NCBI GenBank assembly: GCA_001661515.1
Contig: LUVW01000023.1
Location: 1-64,000, forward strand
DNA: 64,000 nucleotides
Source: Capniomyces stellatus
Lineage: Eukaryota; Kickxellomycota; Harpellomycetes; Harpellales; Legeriomycetaceae
Direction of reading: 5' to 3'
Shown: in pieces, positions 50,293-62,740 of the stretch
Layout: every line of letters starts with the position of its first letter
Position numbering within the stretch: the first letter of the stretch is position 1
Made by a program: the position numbers and the translations under genes
Notes under the pieces: model-generated
Seen by the model: only the letters and a program-made list of their open reading frames with translations
Database searches by the model: none
Told to the model about the DNA's origin: nothing

Positions 50293-53200
50293 ATGAAACC
50301 GTCTATCAGCTTCAACAGCTTGCCAGAATGCATTCTGTCGCAGATATTTGTGATTGCACAAGACCCCGAGCTATCGACAATTTCCAGGCGAATGTACTAT
50401 GCCTCAAACGAGTTCAGCACAATCAAGCGGTTCCTGTGTCGATACACAAGGCGACTTGATAATAGGTGCGACAATCTGCTCACTTTCAGCAAGACAATAT
50501 TGGACAAATACCCGAAAATAGCAAGAAACGAAAAGTATGTGATTGAGGCTTTGGGGAATTGCAAAAAAGCCAAGTTTACAGCAACACTGCAGCTCGCAAT
50601 GAAGTATGACTGGGTAAACATCAGACAGAAGCTGTTTGGGATGTATGCTGTTCTGGACAAAAGCAAAGAAAATGTTCTGTTTGCCAATACCATGCTGTCA
50701 GAAACTGTGATTCTGGATATAAACTTCAAGGCTGTATTATTTAACAAAAATGATGAACACGATAAAACCGATATTCAAAGAGACCAGTTTATACTGCGGC
50801 CATTTTACCTAATTAATAGTAGCGAGGTTGTAGGCAGGAAGGCGCTAAAATTGTTTTCTGGGATTGTAGTTACATATTCACAAATCTGCAAAGCCGCGTA
50901 TGGTCCAACCCACAATAGCTACAAAGAGCCAAATTCAAAGCTATTGGCGAATCTACTGGGTGTGGCAAAAACCAAAATCGATATCCCGCGGCATGTGTCG
51001 AGTTTAGAGTTTGGCTTTTTGGACGAGCTCAAAGGGATGGAGATTTCAGACAGCAAGGAGTACGTTTTATACCTGATTAGTCTTGTTTATATATTTATCG
51101 AGGAGTCGAATTATGAGAGTTTAAAAATGATGCTTGAACTGGAGCATTGTTTTTCAGACGTACTTGGCAGCGGGGTAATACCATATTGCTACCTGCCGAG
51201 TGGAGAGGCGCACGAGTTTTTTGCTCTATTCAAAAAACATTCGAAAATAAAACACCAGCTGTATTTACTTGCATTATATATTGAACTTGAAAATATCCAT
51301 AGCGAATTCATTGACACCCTTACTAAACACGAGCTATTTGAGACGTATACGCAGATAATATTCGAAATCGCCTGCCTAAGGCAAAACATTAAATTTACCA
51401 AAGACATGTTTATGAAGGTTGAGCAGACCCAAGCGAATGTCGATAGGCTTTTAAAAGGGGCATATGTCTCTAGTGAGTCTGAAATAGTTTATTACTTGAT
51501 TGAAAACAAATTCAATGTCATCAATGACGAGAATTTGGCATTGAGAACAGCAGCACGGAGATGTGACGTGGAACTGGCAAAAATACTGATTGAGAAGGGA
51601 GCGAGATTGGACAACAAGGACATTAACGGAGTTTCTGAGGCTTTGGAGAAAAAATATTACACGATATTTAAAGAAATAACATCAGAAAACGTTATACTAG
51701 GCAGCGCAAATAAAGGGACAGACATCTCAAACTACAAGGAAATTATCCAGTTTCTTATCTTGTTAAAAAGGGCACATTGTCCAGAAAAACACTTGAAGAT
51801 GGATTTTAAAAGTATTTCAAGGCTGATCAAAAACAAAAAGTACGATGAACTTATATTGCAAATTGAAGAGTTTTCAAAGTGTTACAAGAAAACCAGCAGG
51901 CCCAGCAACTCGGTGTTGGCGAAATTAAACCAGGTTGTCAAATTTCTGATTGATTCTAGCATGGAAGCGGAGAGAGAAAAAACCAGAAAAAGAAAGAGGA
52001 CTCCAATCAAAGACACTGACAGCGAAGTTCCCCCAAGCCAATCCGGTGATTTCCTGAACGACACGTACTTTGAAAAAGTCAAAGAAGACATCCAGACCAG
52101 AAGTAAAGAATTTATAGAGCTGGTGTCTAAAGATGCCATTGGTGCTAGTGGTATAAGACAAGGAAGAGTCAGGGAGGCGTGCCAAAACAACAATTTGGAA
52201 ATTGTCAGAATATTGATTGAAAGCGGTGAAAACCTGGACGATCCCAATTACAATGGTGTCATGGAGGCGTGTCAAAATAACAATTTAGAAATTCTGAAAC
52301 TATTGCTGGAAAACGGTGCTAAACTGTCAAATGGAAGATACAGTGGGGTCACGTATGCATGTCAAAACAACAATATGGAAATGGTAAGGTTGTTGATCGA
52401 CAATGGAGCAACGTTGTTTGAACAGATGTACAATGGAGTTGGATATGCGTGCACAAATAAGAACATAGAGCTGGTAAAGCTTCTTATTGAAAAAGGTGCA
52501 GTTTTGGGAAGTGGTTGGCGTAGCGGAATAGACGAAGCCTGTAGGGCAGGCAGCATCGAAATGGTCAAGCTTTTGCTCGATAACGGCGCATCTCTAGGCG
52601 AAAACTCGTACAACGGGATTGGTTATGCTTGCCGCACGGGCAACATCGAGTTGGTTCAGTTTCTGGTAGCCAATGGTGCGTGCTTGGAGACCTGCTGGTA
52701 CAATGGAATTAACGAGGCTTGCGGTGCCAACAATATTGAACTGGTCAAGTTTCTGCTGGACCATGGCGCAAAACCGGACAATTCGTACCGAAGCGGAATA
52801 AGAAACGCCTGTTTAAATAATAACATTGACATGGTCAAGCTGCTTCTCGATAACGGTGCCAAGCTCGAGTGTATACCCGAAAGCAGCACCAATCCCAATG
52901 ATATGTCTAACAACGGGATCAACGAGTCCTGCAAAAATAACAACGTTGAGTTAGTCGAGTTTTTGCTGAAAAATGGCGCTCAGCTAGACGATTCGATGTA
53001 TAACGGTGTCAAAAACGCTTGCAAAAACAACAACTCGGACCTTGTCAAACTGCTGATAAAAAAGGGCGCTAAACTGACAAAACCGAAATACAGCGGTGTC
53101 AAAGAAGCTGCAGCCAATAACAACATGAACCTAGTCAAGTTTTTGGTTGGAAAAGGTGCCAGTCTCAGCGATCCCAAATTCAATGGGTTGGCCGAGGCTA

Positions 53201-53295
53201 CAGCAAACGGAAACAAGAGGCTGATAAAGTTCCTGATTGACAATGGTGCCAAAACCGAAGACGACTCTCCAAGTGCCAAAAAAAAGAAAAGTTGA
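50293..53295 (+). CDS. F-box-like, ankyrin-repeat protein with 30-residue repeats
   Basis: Single-exon frame of 1000 residues with no introns, unlike most neighbours. The start FNSLPECILSQIFVIAQDP resembles an F-box (LP..ILxxIF), which would bind Skp1. A long helical middle follows, with two weak ankyrin-like units near residue 420 (ENLALRTAARRCDVELAKIL). A basic stretch, EREKTRKRKRTPIK, looks like a nuclear signal. Residues about 624-995 are 12 tandem repeats with the pattern NGVxxACxNNNxELVKxLLxNGA. Nearly all are 30 residues long. The eighth is about 40. The end is KKKKS. A substrate receptor for ubiquitin ligase is inferred. Single-exon ankyrin/F-box genes often form recent lineage-specific expansions, but I see only one here. 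Confidence 0.88.
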   Translation: MKPSISFNSLPECILSQIFVIAQDPELSTISRRMYYASNEFSTIKRFLCRYTRRLDNRCDNLLTFSKTILDKYPKIARNEKYVIEALGNCKKAKFTATLQLAMKYDWVNIRQKLFGMYAVLDKSKENVLFANTMLSETVILDINFKAVLFNKNDEHDKTDIQRDQFILRPFYLINSSEVVGRKALKLFSGIVVTYSQICKAAYGPTHNSYKEPNSKLLANLLGVAKTKIDIPRHVSSLEFGFLDELKGMEISDSKEYVLYLISLVYIFIEESNYESLKMMLELEHCFSDVLGSGVIPYCYLPSGEAHEFFALFKKHSKIKHQLYLLALYIELENIHSEFIDTLTKHELFETYTQIIFEIACLRQNIKFTKDMFMKVEQTQANVDRLLKGAYVSSESEIVYYLIENKFNVINDENLALRTAARRCDVELAKILIEKGARLDNKDINGVSEALEKKYYTIFKEITSENVILGSANKGTDISNYKEIIQFLILLKRAHCPEKHLKMDFKSISRLIKNKKYDELILQIEEFSKCYKKTSRPSNSVLAKLNQVVKFLIDSSMEAEREKTRKRKRTPIKDTDSEVPPSQSGDFLNDTYFEKVKEDIQTRSKEFIELVSKDAIGASGIRQGRVREACQNNNLEIVRILIESGENLDDPNYNGVMEACQNNNLEILKLLLENGAKLSNGRYSGVTYACQNNNMEMVRLLIDNGATLFEQMYNGVGYACTNKNIELVKLLIEKGAVLGSGWRSGIDEACRAGSIEMVKLLLDNGASLGENSYNGIGYACRTGNIELVQFLVANGACLETCWYNGINEACGANNIELVKFLLDHGAKPDNSYRSGIRNACLNNNIDMVKLLLDNGAKLECIPESSTNPNDMSNNGINESCKNNNVELVEFLLKNGAQLDDSMYNGVKNACKNNNSDLVKLLIKKGAKLTKPKYSGVKEAAANNNMNLVKFLVGKGASLSDPKFNGLAEATANGNKRLIKFLIDNGAKTEDDSPSAKKKKS

Positions 53296-53531
53296 GTTTT
53301 AAAAAGTATTATTCATTACAAAAACCTAGTCAAACACAGCATTCCTCTGACAACTTTTTTTTTCCTCCACCATTTTTAATCGCTTCTACTCGCCCCTTCT
53401 CTTATAAATCCTGCAAATTTTTTTTCCTTTTACTCTACTTATTTGATCAAAGGAGCTTTGCGGTTTTATTTATTTATTTATTGCTTCAACTCAACTTTCT
53501 TAATAAATCGTTTTTTTAACACCCATACCCT
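53296..53531. other. 3' flank of the ankyrin gene
   Basis: T-rich, no coding signal. Confidence 0.5.
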
Positions 53532-54082
53532 TAAGGTGTTGATGTAGCAGCCTCATCGTCATCGAGTATCGATGCAAAAGAAGTAAATTATTATGTTTAT
53601 ACTTGATTCAATGTATACTCTTCATCTTGAGTGGTTTAGTTTACCTTTCACAATTTGCAATTAGGAAAAAAAAATAACACGCAGTGATTTCAATAAAAGT
53701 ATAAAAAAAAAGTATATCCTATTTGGGGAACTACCAAGGGTAGCTATTGTCAAATTTGTTTGCGTGGAAAATCCTATTACTATCAACTAAATATCACAGC
53801 CAAATAATGAGGTTTCAGTCAGCAAAAAAATCGTAATTCTTCTTGCTTATAAATCACCAGTTGGCTTTTAAAAAGACCCTTCAACCCAAATGAAGCTAAA
53901 TTGTCAAAAAATATATATATATATATATATTGCTTACCTTTACTCTTGATTGCTTTGTTGGCTATTATTAATACCCGCTTTTGGTTTTTTAGCCCTTTTA
54001 CCAATATTACCAGCATTCTTTCTTTCTCTAGCATCCGAGTCACTTTGCTTTTAACAATAAATCGAAAACAAATACTTACCAT
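53532..54082 (-). CDS. Candidate small multi-exon gene (unresolved)
   Basis: ATG at 54082 is followed at once by GTAAGT. After an AAAAG acceptor there is a hydrophilic exon (QSDSDARERKNAGNIG, then KRAKKPKAGINN). A further protein-like exon lies near 53575 (ASILDDDEAATSTP then a stop at about 53532). I could not define the middle exons. No family recognised. Confidence 0.2.
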
Positions 54083-57000
54083 ACCCTAACATTGCTGATC
54101 CCAGGACTTTAATTTTGTTTTTGTTTCTGTTTCTACCGATCAAAAAGCAATCGATTATACCTTTAATACCGTTTAAACTCTGTCTCCTCCATAACCTCCC
54201 TTAGATATCACCATGTCATGCCATGCCATGCAATGTATTTTTGTTTTATTTTATTTTATTTAAAATCCTACTTTAATCATATTCTTAATACAATTATTAC
54301 AAATGTGTCATACGTGATGTTATCTAACCCTCAACCAAACAAGTATTTGGTCTTGGTTAATTTGTAAACTTGAACGACTTTAAACTTCTTTTTTTATTTA
54401 AACCTTTTTATTTAAACCTCTCTTTTCTGTTTATCCATTTGCATCAACTAAATCAAATTCAATCAAACCAATACAACACTCCAAGTCAATAACAAAAGAC
54501 TTGTTCAAAATAGTTACTATGTACTATAAATGTCATCCAACTCAAGTCTTTGAAGGATTAAAGGAAAAAATTTTACGGTTTATTGCTTTTTCTTTTTCAG
54601 TCACCTTCTCGATTTAGGCTTTATCGATTAGTATTAAAGGGTCTTTTACATATTTAAAGCCCACTTTGGCCTATGGAAAACCTTTTATTAACAAATTTCT
54701 CAGGAACGCAAAAGTTCACGGCAAAAACGAAAAAAAATAATATCTTGCTCTTGCTTATTAGATAATCATTATCCATGTATAGGCTTACTTTTTGACGACT
54801 CGGGGAAAATCTTACCAACCACAATGTCAAATGTATTCCCAGCTGTTATTTGGTCTTTGGACTTTTTTTTCTTCCTCCAATCAATTTATTTTTATTAATT
54901 CTAAAATTTATTATTTTTATTATTTTTATTATTTTTATTATTTTTTTTTAATTCATTTTTTTTTTCAAGATTTATTGGCAGCATAATATTATTGAGATTC
55001 AGCTAATTTTTAGTTGAAATTTAGTTGACTCCTTTTTAAGAAAGAAAATCAACCAACCTTTATTGCAATCGCAATTTTTTTTTGGTTTTTTCAGAGCAAA
55101 AGTGGGCTTATGTTCAACAGTCATAGCATTATAACCCCATTTCTAAATCTGATATCCAAGTTTCTTGCCCTGACAAATATTTTCCATTTTGGGGGGTTGT
55201 ACAGAAAGGAAGGCAACCAAATCACATTCAGCACAGGATATTTCTGTAGCCACTAAAGCAAGTAAAACTCTACTAGAAGACCACCGCTTTTTGAGGAAAA
55301 GAGCACGTGTATTTTTTATTCACTACCCTACAACCCAGCTGATAGGCTCACTCTTTTTTTTAAAAAAAAAAAACTTTTTTACTATAATACATCCCAGGAC
55401 CATACCCCACGCCTCTCTACAACAGCAAGACCCAGGAAACTCCGAAAAGTCTCGTAATTTGGCTTAAATGAGTAATCTGCTGAGGCGAATAATTGGATTT
55501 TTGCTAAGCTGCAAATGGAAAAAAGTACAAGTGAAGAAAGCGTAAACTACTTCTGTAAAAAAAAATAAAGCTTGAAGCATTCAGACTCTTTTGTAGAGTA
55601 AAGCAGAACCATAATACATATCGACTTTACCCATCACACATTGGTAACTGGCTATTGGTAATTGGAAATTTGTCACCGAATATAACATAAAGCATATTCT
55701 ACCAGGACTTTTCCACCATGGTTATTTTTGCTCAAGTAGATTCTGGGTTGTGTTATGTTCAGGTATTCCCGTGTTATTTCCAACGCAACCAGCCTCAAAG
55801 CTCTATGTACATGTATACGCTGATAATCTGTTGTATCTGTTTACACATTAAAAGGCCGTGGTTGTTGAAATTTGTTGGCCATAAGCACCGACTTTCTTGT
55901 GACACAAGCTATATGGAGTAAGCTTCTGTCAATTTATTTTTGCATTGCATTTGTATTCCCTTTTATTTTTAATTCTATTTTTAATTACAATTCTGATTTT
56001 AGTTCCAAATCTGATTTTAAGTCCATTTTGATTTTATTTTATTTTAAGCCTGCCAATATTTAATCACCATTTTCACTTTGTAACTTAAATCGATAATATA
56101 GACTCGGAAAGACGGAAGGCCCCAAAGAAGCCGAACATAAGCCAAGGCATCACTAAATTACGCTATATTTCTCCATCACTTTTCATTTTTTGTACTGCAG
56201 TACTAGATATGATGGTTTTCAAAATGATAAAGTTGGTCATCAATGCCAATCCGCAGTATTTTAAAGCCAAATAATATGGACATGCTTTTTTAAAAAACCT
56301 ACAGGTAAATTCGCAAAAACAATTGTAAGTGGACTGTGAAGTGGATTGGGAATAATATTGAAAAGATATTCTAAAGTTGATTGTGAAGATTAGGAAAGGA
56401 GATTTTGAATTTGATTGTGAAGATTAGAAAAGATATTGTAAAGGGGATTGGAGAGATTTGGAAGGATATTGGGAGTTGCCATTGGTGGAAAGGCTTTGCC
56501 ACATATGTTTATTGTGTGGAAGATAGTGGTATATAGCGGTTGAGTCAGCAGAAAGCTATTGTACTGGACTTGGTCAGGCTATTCAAATTGGCATATACAA
56601 CTTGGAAACAATATCTCCCAAGTACAGCTAGTCATAGCTTCTATTTTTTTTGTCATGATTGGTTATGGCAAAGAGGTGGGATGTGTGCACTTCAATCTGA
56701 TAACCAACCATTCTGAGCTAGATACTTCAAATGCTGTATCCTATATGATTAAATAAATGTCAAGGTCATCACTTTTGGCCGACCAACAGCTGGACAGTGT
56801 AGAGAAAATATTTTCTGCTTTGCGGAGGGTCAAGCATCCTTGCCTAGCTCCAGAAAACACATCTTTTTGGATATATTGTAAAATATAAAAACGTTCTCCA
56901 GTGAATAAACATAAATTTTGTCTACATGCGTTGTTTTGCCAATTCACGGACTTGATTCAATTCTAAAAAAAGAAAGAAAACGTACTGATAGAAACGTCTC

Positions 57001-58716
57001 GAGCCTTGCAATAAAAAATGTATCTTTATAAAGCCCAATGAAGCTTTTCTTTCTGTTTTTCTTTTGCAAAATTAATAATCGATTTGTAAAGCAGTGCCAG
57101 GATAAGATTGGGGTTTCTTGAGTGACATGGGTTTACTGATTAAAGCAATAGAAGGAAAAGGAAAAAGGTAGAGGGAAAAAAAGTCATTACCAATAGTGTG
57201 TTATCTCAGTAGTATGACCTAATTGCAAATTTATTTATCAACGCCAAAAACACAAATCAAGTGGTATACTTTTTTAAAAAAACAGTGATTTTAAACTTGA
57301 TATCCGAATTAAACATCATTGGATTAGTATATGTGAGAATATCACGTTGGTCGTTATATCATGTTGAGGCTATTTACACATTGTAAATTGGCCGGATGGG
57401 AATGTTGTAATGAATATAAAAAAAAGCAGCTTGATTATATTTTATTGTAAGAGCGAGAAATAAGGGCGTTCTTGTTTATACACTTGGTGGTCTAGCCTAA
57501 ATGTGATTTTGCTGGGGAGGAGGTTAAGCATAATGTATATTTTCCCTTTTTAAAGTCATGGTTTGCATGATGAAGGGTGTAAAGAGTTTGTACTGGTATC
57601 TGGTGTACCTAATTTGGTTTGAATGATTAATTCTATAGCAGAAATATACATTGGCATAATAAAAGAAAAATAACTTTTAAAAGCAAAATAAATCAGTGTA
57701 ATCTGCTTATTGGAAATGCTGATTATTTCTAAAAATACAATAGCAAGAATTCAAAAGTGGACTGAATGACATATACCAATTCAGAATGATATCAGTGTAC
57801 AAAAAGGCAAAAACAAAAACAAATACAAATAAAAGCAAACTGAAAAAATAAAATGAGTTGAGTGGAATAGTTTTTTTATGTAATTATAAGTTATGGCATT
57901 ATGAATGCAGCCTTTTATTAGCCTAAAATTAGGAGCCATTACATTCAGCTGTTTAATTCAAAGTTAGGTCTTAACCACTACATATCAGCACTTTTTTTTT
58001 TTTCTTCACTTTTTTTTTCTCTTTTTTTCTTCTTTTTGAAAAATCAATTTTAGAGGCTTGAAGAACACAGGGTTAGGTTTAATTTGGAACTAGCTTGAAT
58101 TTTATTTTATCCCACCTTCCACTAGTTTTAGTACTAAAAAAAGCTCAGCAAAAAAGAAATTATATAAAAATTCTAGTTTATTTTTTATGCACTGGAAATG
58201 ATAGGACACATTTAACCCGAGCTAATAAAGTTTATCTTCTTATCAAAGAAAGTATCAGTGATTTCATCGATTTCACTAATTTTTTTGTCTATTCGATTGG
58301 CAAAAAAAAAAAAAAAGCACAAAGTACGAGCACAATTAAAATATGAACACAATTAAAATTTAGTGCTGAAATCCTCTCCCCCCCTCCTCGTACTATAAAG
58401 AAAACTTAATACACAGACCATTATAGAATAAGAACCCTTGGGTATCAAAGCTTCGTTAAACCTCTAAATTACAGAATGTTTGGCAAAAACGATTTTATGC
58501 GAACAATTGTCTATTTAAAGAAGGCAGTGTTCGCCTCACAGAAAAAAAAAACAAATAAATAAATAATTTTATAAAAATACAGAAATAATCCAACCTGGTT
58601 TATTCTGTTGATTTTTTTCCTTTTAAAACATTACATTATACTTGTAACCAAAATAATACTGTTGGTATATCTATAAAAAATAAAACTAGCTCTACGGGTT
58701 TATATTAATCAACATA
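54083..58716. other. Long gene-poor stretch of 4.6 kb
   Basis: AT-rich throughout, with TATTTTTAT repeats at 54910-54945 and repeated GGAAAAGATATT-like units at 56330-56480. Two plus-strand frames look weakly protein-like: 55198-55310 (basic, ERKATKSHSAQD) and 56749-56878 (MSRSSLLADQQLDSVEKIF). Neither has a recognised family or splice partner. No RNA gene recognised. Confidence 0.4.
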
Positions 58717-59667
58717 ATGAATATCTGTGATTTATTGAGCGAGCCATTGAGCCATATCAGTTACACCAAAACAGAACATGACTTTTCGCTGATTTTCCCG
58801 CAAACAAACAGCAAAGTAACCAACCCAAACAAGCCATTCAAGTGCACCTACGAAGGCTGCACCAGCGATTTTGCCAGAAAGTCAGACTTATTTAGACACA
58901 CAAGAATACACACTGGTGATAGACCTTTCAAGTGTACCTGGGAGGGGTGTGAAAAGAGTTTTATCCAGAGATCAGCACTAAAAGTGCACCATAGAACACA
59001 TACTGGCGAAAGGCCACACTCGTGCGAAGTGTGTTCAAGGAGCTTTAGCGATGTAAGTTGGATACATACATATATTCATGTATATTTGCAGCTCAGACGT
59101 CTTTTAAAGCCACACTGCAGTTTTCAAGATACAATACACCTTTTCTTGAATCTTACAAAAATAGCCAACTAACGTTTATTAATTACATTTGTGAAATAGT
59201 CTTCGTCGCTTGCTCGACATAGAAGAATCCACACAGGGTTGAGGCCTTACAGCTGCGTTTATCCAAGCTGCCAAAAGCGATTTACCCGCAAAACCAGTCT
59301 CACTAAACACATGGAGACACACAAAAATGCGTCCAACCGTGCAGAACATCCAATATCAATCAAGTTGCTCAATGGCGACAGCAACAATGCTAAAGGTGGG
59401 CAGTACTCGGACACCGACTACGCATACAGCACGCCAGTCACTCCTGTTTGCAGCAACATGAGCAGTCCGTTTATAAGCAACAACAACTTTAGCTTTCCAC
59501 CAAAATACACTCAAGACTTTGCTAAATCCGCCCCCACAACAAGAGTGCACTCACCAAGCCATTCTAGAAACTCATCAGTGGTATCGCCATCAATCAAGCT
59601 TTTAAACCCAATACAAGAACACGATAACATAGAGAAATCCAACTACACTAGCATTGCGTTCGACTAG
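58717..59667 (+). CDS. C2H2 zinc-finger transcription factor (four fingers)
   Basis: Two exons, 58717-59052 and 59200-59667 (147-nt GT-AG intron, phase 0), 267 residues. Four C2H2 fingers in tandem: [49 protein letters not shown] joined across the intron to [11 protein letters not shown], and [19 protein letters not shown]. The linkers are of TGDRP/TGERP type, so sequence-specific DNA binding is expected. Fingers 1, 2 and 4 have the four-residue CxxxxC spacing. The C-terminal half is Ser/Asn/Pro-rich without a known activation motif. The regulated genes are unknown. Confidence 0.9.
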
Positions 59668-59719
59668 AGAAGTTCATTCCTCCTATTTCCCTACCGTCTT
59701 CACAGTCAGTTTAATGGAA

Positions 59720-60300
59720 TATGGCACATACATTTCACTTCTTTCACACCATGTATATATTTTTGATATTGCGGCAAGCCGCCATTGGCTTAGGTTTGCC
59801 CAATAGCTCCTCAATATTCTCTCCATCACTCTGTAAATATTTATGGAATGAGTATAATTGAACCAGTCATGCTTAGTAGCATAGTTGTCTACCATTTTTA
59901 TTCTTTTTCTTTAAAAAAAAAAGCAATAATTAAACAAATAAAAAGAATCCGCAACAATACAAACAGAAAAAAACTTTTGCTGGGCATTTCGGCCCTTTGA
60001 CTTTTTTTCCAATTGAGCTTGGCTTTTATTGGCATTATCAGGGACATCTTAAATGTGCTATTTTCACCAAACCTGTTATACAAGTAACGCTTTCAATAAT
60101 GCCATTCCCTCAAGGCAGAGCATCTCAATTGCAAGGCTAACATTATTCCAAGTCTTATATCTGGTGGATTTAATCAAGCAATGTACCAACAGGCTTATGA
60201 AAACCAAACAACTAAGCGCAAAGTTTCAGCTTGATTATCAAGCTTGGTAAATTGTTTACATTCTCAGCTTTAGTGTTGTGTTGTGTGAATTAGTAAATAC
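59720..60300 (-). CDS. Candidate multi-exon gene, faintly DASH Dad2-like (unresolved)
   Basis: Minus-strand segments in order: LDNQAETLRL near 60235, TWNNVSLAIEMLCLEGMALL near 60120, DVPDNANKSQAQLEKKSKG near 60030 and SDGENIEELLGKPKPM near 59815. A Trp-x-Asn-Val helix followed by a charged tail recalls Dad2, but the splice sites do not all fit and one implied intron would be very short. Speculative. Confidence 0.15.
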
Positions 60301-61341
60301 TGATTAAAGGCTCTATTATGATCTTTACTTTTCACTTTTGTCATACTCGCTCACACTTACTCAGCGACACCAACCAACTTGCATCATGGTTTCATACTGA
60401 TTTACTCATAGCATTGATGGTAAAAGTAAACGTCAACCATTCGATTCAACTGATTTTAGTCACTAGCTCCTTATTTTCGCTATTCCGATAAACACAATTA
60501 ATGGCACTTGCTTTTTGCGTAACTTGGCAATAAACATCACTATTTTTCTCTCGGTTTTTATAGGCCCATTTAAGCGAATTTTCATGTGTCAAAATTTGCA
60601 TCAATCACATCCAAGATTTTAAGATTGTGGTTTTTTTTTAATCTCTTTCAATCTCATTTCCATTTTTACCAGTGTTGTTAATAAAAATATTGACAAATAG
60701 CAGCTGGTAATTAATTTGGTTGCCATTTTTAATTAAGGTTGATAAAAATCAAAATCAACGTACAGGATTTCTTTCTTAAAGGCAGCAGATTCATGATAGG
60801 GAAATCCACAGGCTGTTCTCGGGTTCATTAGAAAAAAAAGCAACAGGCTCGTGATCACTAAATAAAAAACGCAAGATAAATAGATTAATAAGTAAATTAA
60901 CGTAAAACATAAAAGTTGTCTAGCCGAGTAGATGCTTTAGTAAACACAAACATGAAACTGATATACTTGATAAATACAGGCAAGGACATCTGACAAACGC
61001 TGTTTGAGAATAGCCCATCTACTGACACAGTTCAGCATTCTCAGCATTCTCAACATTTAGCTGTACTTGGCTATATTTTTGGTGATGACGGGAATAAACA
61101 AAGCAGCATCCAATGTTAACTTCTTATCAGTAAAAATCAGTGCAATCGATAAGGCACTTTATTAAAAAACGTTGCTAAAACGTTGAATGACACAATCAAT
61201 GTCTTTCTAAATCGCTTGATGTTGTATTTTTGCGTTAATCCTCCATTTTCCTTACAATAAAGCAGACAAAACAGGTTTCCCACTAATTAGACACATCCTA
61301 AATCCGCCATCTAAAGGTGACATGACTTTTATTTATTTGTA

Positions 61342-61700
61342 CTAAACAATATCAAACTCGCAGAATTTAAGACATGGTTTGGGATTCTGGAAAGACCTGA
61401 TATCCTGTTTATTCAACAGCGATTATTTATATCGATGGGGATATATACTTTTTAAATATTTTAATCGTGGTTTTGCACTTGTAAAAATCCAAAAAAAAAT
61501 CTAAAAAAGAACGAACGAGTAAAAGAAAAGAAAATCAAGCAACTGAAAGTATTCATATATTTCCTCACCTTCTATTTGTGGGATAGTTGCTTTGAAAGGC
61601 ATCTGCTGATACTTTGAATGAAGGGTATTGCGGAAAGACAACGGTGCGTGTTAGCAAACCAGTCATAAAGGAGTCTATGAGAGTCAGGGAGGGAGGTTGC
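61342..61700 (-). CDS. Candidate 3' exons of an unknown gene
   Basis: A segment reading SLTLIDSFMTGLLTRTVVF, then QYPSFKVSADAFQSNYPTN, ends at GTGAGG (exon end 61569). It joins in phase to 61396-61342 (SFQNPKPCLKFCEFDIV and a stop). A second frame over the same first segment is also open, so the frame is not secure. No family recognised, and the 5' part was not found. Confidence 0.25.
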
Positions 61701-62400
61701 ATACACAACAAGAGACATGCCAAGAGTAATTAAATGAGTATTGTCATTATCGATTAACATGGCTTCAACATAGACTTGGCAACAGTGGAAGTGTAAATGA
61801 CGATAGAAACTATAAGCCGGTTTAATACATTTACTATACAGCGGACAACCAAGCCTACAGCAAAAGAGCAAATACTTGATACTGTAGCTCAGTCTAGTCT
61901 AAAATGGGGTTGCGTAATTGTGAAAATAGGTAATGGCCAAAATAGTAAAAGCGATATACCGTTGTTAATTGCAATAGGCTTGCTAATGATATAGAGTGAA
62001 ACCTCAAACAAATGAAATGAAATAAAATGTAGAAATGTAGAAGAAATCATCGGAAGCAGTTGATTTATTATTTCCAGAAAGTGAAAGCTTAATAAAGGCT
62101 TGCCGTTGCTGTTGGGTGTATTTCAAAATAACAGCCGCAATACAACAAAACAAAGTGTAACCGAATAAGCGGTCGTTTTGACATGGGTGTCAAATATAAA
62201 ATTTAAATTAACATGGTTATAAAATATACATAACTATTTTGGTTGCTGGTAGATAAATCGCCAGCTGGCCATGATACGCACGTGAATAAAAGCACAAATA
62301 ATTAAACTTGGATGTCAACAGCCGACACTTGGAGTTTGTATATGATTATCTAGAGTTATTTATAGCATGTTGTACAAGGGATCGGTATGAGACCAATATT

Positions 62401-62740
62401 TCATTCGGGTCTGTTCCCTTTAAACACATCCTTTGTTCCTATTAGCCTGAGAATTAGAGGGGGGGAAGGTAAGAGGGGGTAAAAGAGATGGTGCAAATGT
62501 TACTTGTTTTTGAATGTCTTAATTCGATATCAAATCCAAGTTTTAATAATTTAAAGTTAATCGTTGGCGAATGGCTTACATTGAGACCTGGGAGACCATA
62601 AGTTGTTGGGCAGATAGTGTTTTTTCTGACAGTTCGAGCACATTTTTTTCAAGCGTCTTGGTATTGTTGCTTAGTAAGCTCAATTGAGCACAAAGATTCG
62701 AGTAAAGCATCTGTCTGGTTTGATCCGATTCTTTAGTCAT
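62401..62740 (-). CDS. Small coiled-coil protein, DASH subunit Hsk3-like
   Basis: Two exons, 62740-62580 and 62446-62401, with a GT-AG intron of 133 nt that splits a Met codon. The protein is 68 residues, about the size of yeast Hsk3. It is nearly all helix: QTRQMLYSNLCAQLSLLSNN, then TKTLEKNVLELSEKTLSAQQ, then LMVSQVSMLIGTKDVF. Hsk3 proteins have RQ..L.AQL..L, then a Gln-rich helix and a small hydrophobic C-terminal block, which fits. The DASH/Dam1 complex couples kinetochores to microtubules and is fungal. With so few residues the match could be chance similarity of coiled coils. Confidence 0.42.

Larger units (their letters stand above)
59668..62400. other. Gene-poor stretch with scattered minus-strand exons
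   Basis: Contains two unresolved sets of minus-strand exon-like segments (listed separately at 59700-60300 and 61342-61700). The rest is AT-rich with no recognised feature. Confidence 0.35.

Noticed and set aside
56749..56878. Short plus-strand frame MSRSSLLADQQLDSVEKIF
   Set aside because: Protein-like but ends after about 40 codons, with no clear splice or family. Left as a note in the intergenic entry.
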